Below, piece by piece: positions 57,116 to 64,000 of a DNA stretch of 64,000 bases. Numbering within the stretch: position 1 is the first letter of the stretch; the number at the start of each line of letters is the position of its first letter. Position numbers and translations under genes: made by a program. The stretch is from Lineus longissimus (lineage: Eukaryota; Nemertea; Pilidiophora; Heteronemertea; Lineidae). The stretch covers positions 8,930,001 to 8,994,000 of the forward strand of contig NC_088320.1 of the NCBI RefSeq assembly GCF_910592395.1, read 5' to 3'. A model generated the notes under the pieces. The model saw only the letters and a list, made by a program, of their open reading frames with translations, was not told the origin of the DNA and searched no databases.

Positions 57116-58230
57116 AAACTACATGTACTTATGTAGAACGACAGGTGACTCAGCAGCCGACAGCTGAGTAATATTGTCCTTAATAATACCAAACGTCTTT
57201 TCATTGTTGTGACGGAGCATATACATGTCACGACTATGATATGCCATCACCATGAACGTATACAATCCTGTATTAATAAATGCGTCGTACCTGCTATGTA
57301 ATGTTTAATATCCGGTGTGTTGCTCTAACTTTTCGTCTGGCTAGTTCAGTTTATGGTCGGCTGCTTAATACAGCAGACCCACCCTTCCCTGTTCGAGGTT
57401 ACGGAACAATATCATTAATTGATCAGCGGAAAGCAGCAATCCTTCGATGAACCACAATGCGTGTTTCTTAATGCGCCAGTCTTTGAAAATCTAATTCGTT
57501 CAGAGGGATAGCATGCATCACTGCACGGGTTCTTACATTATACAATATTCTCAGTTCTCCCATACTATTGTCACCAACTAAGGTCGTGGAAGTGCCTATT
57601 TTTTTCTTCATTCTTATTTATCACAAGTGCTTCAAACTCTTCACACTAATTTGTTCCGAATTCGTTTTGATTACCTTTTCATTTGTGGTGTCCGGCCTAG
57701 TGTTAAGTTTATCGGGTGGCAGTGTATATCTGTATCGTACTTTCATATTCGGCTTTATTGTCATTTTCGGATATTCGTTATAATCTTAGTTGCTGTGCAC
57801 CAGATCAGAGTGACAGTTAAGTCCGGGCTACATCAATTGATAAAAAAGAAATAAAAATGTATTGGCCATGTATACTAGCGTGATAATGATGGTACTTTGT
57901 AACCATTACCAACATCGAATTTCCTTTCAAATTGCTCCATATTTTGTCTGCAAAAATGCCTTGACATTTATAGACTTGTGTTAGTAGTCGATAGTCGGTA
58001 TTATTTCAGCACCCCGCCCATAAAGCTAACTTGATTGATGTTTCCTAAGCATTTTCCATTCGGCCTGCTAGGATAAATTTTGCACGTGCGCTCAGTGGCT
58101 AAACTGTTCAGGCCTGTAATTGGTGGTAATGCACCTTTAGACCATATCCTGCATTTCTCTATGTATTCGTACATGTCCATAGTCGTAACCTCATGGCTAT
58201 ACTGTTAGAAGGTTTTTGAGCTTTTGGGCC
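57116..58230. other. No gene recognised
   Basis: A 71-codon hydrophobic frame at 57568-57783 lacks a proper ATG context and is probably chance in T-rich sequence. Confidence 0.45.
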
Positions 58231-58235
58231 AGTAA

Positions 58236-58865
58236 CCACTCCAAAAAGAGTGAAATTCACTCCTAAAAGAGTGAAATATATTAACTCTTTTAAGAGTGAA
58301 AATTTTCACTCAAAAGGAGTGAAAATCCCATTCTTTCTGAAGAGTGAACATGAATTTTTTCAGAGTGAACCATCACTAGATAAGATGGTAATATCGTTCA
58401 TTCTCTTTGAGTGAGTTTCATTCTATATCTAGTGAGTTTCCACTCCATAAGATAACTACTTCTTTCACTCTCTTTGAGTGACCTCTCACTCTATAAAGTG
58501 AGATTTCACTCCATAAGATGATTACTCTTTCCACTCTCCTGGAGTGAGTTTTCACTCCATATCTAGTGGGTTTCCACTCCCTCCAACGATCGCTTCTTTA
58601 CCTCATTTGGAGCGAGTTTTCACTCTATATCTAGTGGTATCCACTCCAGTAGTTGACCACTCTTTGCACTCTCTTTGAGTGAGTTGTCACTCCATATATA
58701 TATATATATAGTGCATGGGTTTCAACTCCATATGACTACAACTTTACACTCTCGGAGTGAATTTTCACTCCATATCAAGTAATTTTCCATTCCAAATGAT
58801 GACCATATTCCCCACACTGTGGGAGTGCAGTTTTACTCAATATCTATTCGGTTTCTGACTATTTA
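58236..58865. repeat. GAGTGA/TCACTC palindromic minisatellite
   Basis: The left part (58236-58370) is dense with AAGAGTGAAA/TTTCACTC palindromes. The right part is a tandem array with period 66-69 bp (CTCTTTGAGTG-type starts at 58402, 58470, 58536, 58602, 58671; later units shifted by a TA expansion at 58695-58710). Each unit holds two inverted GAGTG/CACTC words and a TATCTAGTG(G/A)G block. Confidence 0.85.
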
Positions 58866-59601
58866 ATTTCAATTCTGCCTGGTGTTCTTTTTTAATCAAC
58901 AAGATGAATAATGTCCACATGAAAAAAATGTGACTTTTATGTGACTTATACGCATCTTGAACTAACAAAAACATGAGGCAGAAGCGAAGAACTCAGTAAA
59001 CACAGCAACAATGAGCAGTCGGAAACAGAGCAAGCCTTTATTCATTGGGGAATGAAACAAATGCAAAGCATCGTGGTTGTTAAAAACTTTTACAGAGATC
59101 AAATACTTAGCAACCATTACGGTACACACATCCGTGTCATTGAAAACAGCTGACCACATGCCCATTAAATTTCATCAATCAATCGATCGATCTGACAAGA
59201 TTATTTAAGAATACAATGCAGCTACTGGCTCTGATTAAATGAGCGGATAAAACTAAAAAACCAATCCAGTCACCTTTGTCTTAGGAAATATTCCAAGATC
59301 AGAACAGTGTGAATTCATATCCGAACAAGTTGACTATTTGTCATTTTCATATAAGTTGTCTTAGGCCTGGCTGAATTCTATATCTACCCCATAGACCGAG
59401 ACAAGCTCTATCTTAGAGGCCGACAAGCAAGAATGACTATCAGCTCAGACGCTAATTGTGGCGCCCATGCCTTTGATAATGTGAACACATCTCACTATGA
59501 CACTTTTGACCAATATTTACTGACTACCAACCATGATGCCTAATTAGCAGTTCTTATTATGGTGGCCATGCATTTGATAATATGAACACTTCTCTCTACT
59601 C

Positions 59602-59790
59602 TGGGGCAGCGGTAGCACAGTGGAAGAGAGTCGGCCTAATGGTCTGGAGGTCGCGGGTTCGACTCCCAGCTGAGTAACTGCTTAGTTCCCCTACTGGTCG
59701 AGTTCAAGTGAGCGCCTTCTGGCTGCTCCTTGAAAACCCTGATTGATTTCTGTGGAGACCGGGGTAACGAAGTTGAGGTGGGATTTAAGT
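59602..59790 (+). repeat. tRNA-derived SINE
   Basis: A-box-like TAGCACAGTGG (about 59611) and B-box GGGTTCGACTCCC (about 59655) at tRNA spacing. The body contains GAGCGCCTTCTGGCTGCTCC and TGATTTCTGTGGAGACCGGG. Acceptor and T stems do not pair fully, so not a functional tRNA gene. Confidence 0.7.
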
Positions 59791-59803
59791 TGATTTAATT
59801 TAC

Positions 59804-60060
59804 AGATTGATCTGTAATTTCTATGATGAATTGGGGTGGATAGGGCAAGGGTCCCTATCGATTTTGGTCGCGCTCCAAAATTCAATATGGCCACCAATAG
59901 GTCATCTTGGATTTCCCATTCCATATTATAACAGGTATCCCGATTGATCTCTAAATTCTATGCTTTAATAGGGTGGATTGGGGGAGGTTCCCTATCGATT
60001 TTGGTCGCGCTCCGAAATTCAATTTGGCCAGCAAGAGGCCATCTTTCCTTTACACCCCAT
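59804..60060 (+). repeat. Two tandem copies of a ~133-bp unit
   Basis: GATTGATCT.TAA.TTCTATG, GGGTGGAT.GGG and TCCCTATCGATTTTGGTCGC each occur twice, 133-136 bp apart, the second copy slightly diverged. Confidence 0.75.
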
Positions 60061-60489
60061 AACTTCAAAACCAGTTTAGTGACAGGCCTGTGGACACAGG
60101 TGTCCACGGAGCGGGGCATACATTGCGATTCGCCTCGATCGCGTTATATGTAGTTATTATTACTCTACGACACTTTGACCAATTTACTTGCTAATACTTT
60201 GACCAATAGGCCATGATCACATTATGTTGTTTCCTCAGCCGGCAGCCACAATATCCTCAGAGCTCCTCGCTAACGTGATGCCCTGAACGAACACAATCAC
60301 TTGGGACTCAAATCTGCATTTAGGGAGAAATTTGTAGATTTAAACAACACATAGGCTTTCAGCTGCTAACTCATGGTGGCCATTTTTTGCAAATATATTT
60401 TCTTAAATATATAATAATATAATATTTTTTCTTTAATATATTTTCGATATTGTATTCTAGTTAGTCAGAATTAGGAACGAACTCAATTC

Positions 60490-61511
60490 CTGCTCTTAGA
60501 AGTATCCTTGAATTTCCTCTTTTTGATAATCTTCAAGTTTATAGACGATAGAATGAGTGAAGATGATCTGCTTGATTTGGAATACTTCCTCAGTGAAGTT
60601 TGGAAGGTAACCTTTACCGAAAATAGACTTGTGCTTTGAAATTCTTACACTGTCACCTACTTTGTACTTTGGATCAGCGAAGGTTTCTTTGAGGTGAAGA
60701 CCTTAAAGGTTGTACCATACCGCTCCTTCGATTTCAATCTTTCTAGCATCTACTGGTTTCATACCTATTGATGAGTGAAATGAGTTGTTGTAGCCACTGA
60801 CCAAGTCATCTAACAGGTCCTTACGACCTTGAGAGCTTTCCTCGAATACATCAATCCACTTGTCGGTCTCCTTAGCAGTGAAATACTTCCGCATTTTATC
60901 CGTTAACCTCCGTTGAACCTTTCTACTACTGCTGCCTTCTTACATGAAAATGTAGAGAACCATTCTATGTTGTTTTCTGTTAAGAGATCCTTGAGGTTTT
61001 TGTTGTAGAATTCAGTTCAATCATCGAATTGAATCTTTTCTGGTATCGCTTCTCTGAAAATCACTTTTAAAATGCGTCTCTTATTTCTTCTCCTCTGATA
61101 ATCATCACTGCCAGAGCCAAAGCGTAGCGACTGAATGAATCTATTACTGTCAATAGGTATCTGTATCCTTTAGTTTTACTCTCAAACTACTGCATGTCAA
61201 CCAGGTCGGCTTGCCATTATTGGTCGATGTAAGATACCATTGTCTTTCTAAAAGTGAATTTCTTAATAGCTGGTTTGTGTAGTTGGTAGGTTGGCAGGGT
61301 GTCTAGAAATTCTTTCACTTCTTTGTACTTCATAAGTCTCTAGTCTTCCTTTACCTGTTTCCACATATTACTCAATGAACTGTAAGATACATGACTTTTA
61401 GGGTTGTAGTACAAATCTCTCAGATACTGTGCGAACTCTGTTTCAGTTCGAACTCCGTTTTCTGGACTTTGTCCGTCAGTACTTAGTCCGGTTTGATCTT
61501 TTGAAATCATT
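60490..61511 (-). pseudogene. Polinton integrase (retroviral-type, DDE with C-terminal chromodomain-like end)
   Basis: Domain order on the minus strand follows the family. The N-terminal part ends with the L-D-T-L-P-T-Y-Q-L-H-K-P motif. The core has W-Q-A-D-L-V-D-M-Q, where the first catalytic Asp lies, and LLTVIDSFSRYALA; the second Asp lies in a shifted stretch. Then come WFSTFSCKKAAVVERF with the catalytic-Glu region, and YNNSFHSSIGMKP. The C-terminal VGDSVRISKHKSIFGKGY and FTEEVFQI lead to the end near 60490. An open stretch of 63 codons remains at 60703-60894. Several in-frame stops and at least two shifts break the rest. It would integrate the element's linear DNA. It diverges from the ATPase gene across about 40 bp. 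Confidence 0.8.
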
Positions 61512-61549
61512 TCTATTTAAATGTATTCAAAAGGCAAACAAAGTTTGAA

Positions 61550-62210
61550 ATGCAAACAAAGCTTGAAGAACTACTTGTTTACGGACCACATGAAATGCTC
61601 ATCTCTGGGGTGACAAATTGCGGTAAGACACATTTTGCTCTTGACCTCTTTGAAAAGGGATATCGTAACAAGTTCAATAGCATAGTCATTTTCTGTCCAA
61701 CATATTTCAACAATAAGACATAGGACAGGAAATGGATTTACACAGATAAAAATGTCTACATAGTTAATCCAGAAGCTGTGTCAAGTGACTTGGACCTTGT
61801 GCTTAAATTTGCTACTGTAGCATTCACAGGATCAAAAATATGTTATTCGTTATCGATGATTGTGCTGACTTGAGAGACACAAGGAAGAAGGTATCAGAGT
61901 TATGTAATTTAGCCTTTTACTGTAGGCGCTATTATCTGTCTGTCTGGTTGTTCAGAAGTACAATTCAGTTGACAAGGACTTCGGGGAGAACATCAGGATT
62001 TTAGTCCTGTTTTATAACAAGGATGAGTAGGCAATGAAAGATGCCTTAGACGAAAATAGTGTTATTCCTAAAGTCAAGAGGCAGTATTACATGGAAGAAC
62101 TTAAGGTAAACAAGGGATCAAAACTAATCATCAGGTTGCAAACCCCTTTGGCTTTATTCATGTTTAATCGAGCAAAGCTCTCTTGACGAATTCATAGTCG
62201 ATCTACCCCA
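61550..62210 (+). pseudogene. Polinton packaging ATPase (FtsK-HerA/A32 type), broken
   Basis: From ATG 61550 the frame carries a Walker A loop SGVTNCGKT at 61604-61630 and, after a premature stop near 61723 and a frameshift near 61835, a Walker B MLFVIDDC at about 61840-61863. A C-R-R end region follows at about 61920. This spacing and the G-x4-G-K-T / hhhhDD pattern fit the A32-like genome-packaging ATPases of Polintons and large DNA viruses. The protein normally has about 230 residues, and the stretch here accommodates that length. It would power packaging of the element's DNA into capsids. Not functional as it stands. Confidence 0.8.
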
Positions 62211-62337
62211 TAAACTAGTAAACCCCTAACCCTACACCACTCATTCCTAGGATTACCAGAGGTATTCGTAGTTCTTCATTTCATCACTTGGCTGGTATTA
62301 GTCACTTAATTGAGGTTGTTTAGGAATTGTTACTGAG

Positions 62338-62578
62338 TTATGTGGGTTTAACTGATTGTACAAGTGCGGTGTCAGCATTGTTTAAATCTGCAGCAACACT
62401 GTTCTTTCTCTTCAATTCAAGGTTAACGAAGTCTATAGTGGTTTTTCTGTGGTCATCCGATTCTGTTGAGGCCTTCTGTAATTCTTCTTGTGCTTTATGA
62501 TTTAAAAAGGAAACTAGACACAGTGAATGCCAATGCAATGACCGCAGCACCTCCAAGCATCATAGCAACGCCAGCCAT
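62338..62578 (-). pseudogene. Small membrane-anchored Polinton protein, frameshifted
   Basis: From a minus-strand ATG at 62576-62578 the N-terminus is a Gly/Ala-rich hydrophobic segment of about 20 residues (GGAAVIALAF). One frame change later (about 62503) a hydrophilic, helical tail of about 60 residues follows (QEELQKASTESDDHRKT). A short TM-plus-helix protein is common in virus-like elements, but I cannot name it. Confidence 0.45.
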
Positions 62579-62665
62579 TTAATTAGCTTGATTATAGAGC
62601 TTTGCTCTTGTGACTTCGTCATGTTCTGTATTAGTTCAGTAAAGTCTTTATTAACAATTGGTATC

Positions 62666-63412
62666 TTACATCAAAACCATTAAGATCGACAATGTTATCG
62701 TTTTCATCGTAAATCTTATCTCTATTTTATTGAATCTTGATTTACATGGTATCTGTATTGGTTTATCAAATGTGTTTGTAATAGTATCTCCAATGTAAGC
62801 TTTCTTTATCGGCCTAATGGCCAGAACATCTGCCAGTTCACCGTTACTAAGTACTTTATTAGTGTTAAGTCGGACTCTGACTTCGTCAAGAGAGCAAAGC
62901 TCGAGTTTCTTGTTACGAAGTCCTGCTCCTGTGACGGAGTCATGCTCTCTTGACGATGCCAATATCATTAATTGTTGATATGTTTGACATGGTTTCTGTT
63001 CTATCACATCAAAAACATTTTTATGTTGATTAACATGATACTTAATGAAGGTATCAGGGTATTTGAAATTACCCATTCCAGCATCCCAATCTGCATTAAA
63101 CATTGGAGGCATTATGTTCTCATGAACTTGCATCAGGAAGAAATTAATTTTCGAATTATTGATTAATAACCTGGATCGGTCGGGGTTGTAATCCGGTACA
63201 CTCCAGGAAGTCCACCCTTCATTACTTTCGAACACTAAGAAATCCTGTTCGTCTTTTAGACGAAACTCACTTAATAACGCTCCTAGTTTTTCCTTATTTA
63301 TGTTATTGTTAGTTTTATTGAAAATGGTTTCAGCAAGAATGGGGATCTCTAGGTTTTTCATTATTTTACATATTTGATAGTAAACATGAAATCTGTAAAA
63401 TGACCTTATCAT
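62666..63412 (-). CDS. Polinton-associated protein, 248 codons, function uncertain (possible minor capsid/penton-like)
   Basis: The longest open frame in the window. It probably starts at an internal Met (MKNLEIPILAET) rather than at the first Met. The sequence has beta-rich alternation, W-T-S-W-S-V-P, and a MPPMFNADWDAG segment. No catalytic motif or membrane helix is seen, except that the last 15 residues (TITLSILMVL) look like an out-of-frame extension. Position and size between the ATPase and the missing right half are compatible with a capsid-type protein of the element, but I cannot confirm a jelly-roll from sequence alone. In the middle a segment (REHDSVTGAGLRNKK) coincides with the repeated DNA motif found twice more in this element and may be an insertion. 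Confidence 0.45.
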   Translation of the reverse strand: MIRSFYRFHVYYQICKIMKNLEIPILAETIFNKTNNNINKEKLGALLSEFRLKDEQDFLVFESNEGWTSWSVPDYNPDRSRLLINNSKINFFLMQVHENIMPPMFNADWDAGMGNFKYPDTFIKYHVNQHKNVFDVIEQKPCQTYQQLMILASSREHDSVTGAGLRNKKLELCSLDEVRVRLNTNKVLSNGELADVLAIRPIKKAYIGDTITNTFDKPIQIPCKSRFNKIEIRFTMKTITLSILMVLM

Positions 63413-64000
63413 TGTATCACTATTGTTAAATGATCTTTAACTGAAATCCCACACTTAGTTGTTGCAAACCATACAGCCATGTTAAATTGATTCTGGTAAA
63501 ACGATAGTGGGGTTTTCAGCAGTCTTAGACATTCGTTTTTATTTTTCTTAACTTAATAACACAGGGGTTACTTTATTCTCGGTTTTAAACGACCAGTTCA
63601 GGAGCCCCTTTTCAACAATGAGGCGGTCATAATTTAGCATTGCTACAACGCTCAGGCCAATCCGGAGCATAGGCCGCAGTGTGTAATCTTATCTTTGCCG
63701 TTTATTGAAAAAGATATTACTAGTGATGTCGTTGCTGAACTAGTCAATCCAGACAGAATTCGCGCTTGAAGACATGCCTCCATTCATGAATATGGCTATG
63801 CAGTATTATATTTGTCGATTGGGGCATGACTAATGGAGAATATAGTATGTTAGATTATTTTACAGTGAAAAACCTATTAGGGGTAACATAAACATCAGAG
63901 TTAAAGACATCATAAAACATATGCTTATTTTGTATTGCTATAGGATAATAAATCATTTATTTAGTGTTGAACCCCTTGTTTAGTATTTAACACCACTACT

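Larger units (their letters stand above)
60480..64000. mobile_element. Polinton/Maverick element, left part, decayed, running off the window
   Basis: A retroviral-type integrase on the minus strand, a divergently placed packaging ATPase on the plus strand, and two more minus-strand frames in 3 kb are the hallmark gene set of Polintons. These are large virus-like transposons that also encode protein-primed DNA polymerase, protease and capsid proteins. None of those last three is identifiable here, and they would lie to the right. The left TIR and 6-bp target duplication were not found, but must lie between the SINE at 59.7 kb and 60.48 kb. Multiple stops and frameshifts show an old copy. Short GAGCAAAGCTC-containing motifs recur within it. 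Confidence 0.8.

Noticed and set aside
57568-57783. Hydrophobic, membrane-protein-like ORF
   Set aside because: Non-ATG start, T-rich sequence, no homology recognised.
58236-58865. CRISPR-like array because of regular repeats with spacers
   Set aside because: Repeats are diverged, internally palindromic and lie in a eukaryotic genome; the spacers are themselves repetitive.
59602-59690. tRNA gene
   Set aside because: A and B boxes are present, but the acceptor and T stems do not pair and a SINE body follows.

Overview
The window is animal nuclear DNA, most likely from a marine invertebrate. The evidence is AT-rich non-coding sequence, GT-AG introns several kilobases long, a multi-exon amidated-neuropeptide gene, and many degenerate eukaryotic transposons: Penelope-like, BEL/Pao, LINE, pogo, PIF/Harbinger, piggyBac, THAP-type, Polinton/Maverick, tRNA-derived SINEs and MITEs. 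There is no operon, Shine-Dalgarno spacing, CRISPR array or prophage. I cannot fix the phylum. The peptides resemble the LFRFamide/short-NPF-like peptides of lophotrochozoans, but an ambulacrarian or other marine invertebrate is possible.

The one gene that looks intact and under constraint lies on the plus strand between about 14.0 and 22.6 kb. Three exons (13994-14135, 21797-21946, 22500-22641) join in frame and end in a stop. They encode the C-terminal part of a prepropeptide with eight predicted amidated peptides, five -FRFamide and three -FRYamide, most set off by Lys-Arg and acidic spacers. Both introns cut the same place, the Arg codon of the F-R-F/Y-G motif, in phase 2. Both donors create an in-frame stop if unspliced. 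Exon 21797-21946 is a multiple of three, so skipping it would keep the frame and swap one amidated ending. A possible signal-peptide exon is at 10180-10258 (tentative).

The rest is mobile-element debris, often nested. 0-8 kb: a foldback element, a G-run snapback repeat, a 3.3 kb TIR transposon with 9-bp target duplications, and MITEs. 8.7 kb: a piggyBac C-terminus. 12.3-13.7 kb: a rearranged Penelope-like element inside inverted repeats. 15-18 kb: hairpin and duplicated repeats. 25.7-31.2 kb: long-TIR elements, pogo-type transposase relics and an element carrying a Myb/SANT-like ORF. 34.5-35.7 kb: a ~290-bp tandem repeat and a solo TIR arm. 38-39.2 kb: a deletion derivative of the 3.3 kb transposon inserted in a LINE 3' end, with an empty-site paralogue nearby. 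40-44.3 kb: a spliced but broken THAP-domain gene with G-run repeats. 45.2-46.3 kb: a BEL/Pao integrase. 46.8-51.4 kb: a Penelope-like reverse transcriptase cut by a 973-bp transposon with perfect 9-bp target duplications, beside a Harbinger-like transposase. 52-60 kb: MITEs, a GAGTGA-rich minisatellite and a SINE. 60.5 kb to the end: a decayed Polinton/Maverick (integrase, packaging ATPase, two further proteins) running off the right edge.

Functionally the window is a small secreted-peptide gene in a transposon-rich neighbourhood. The transposon proteins are nearly all broken. No other host protein-coding gene can be supported with confidence.
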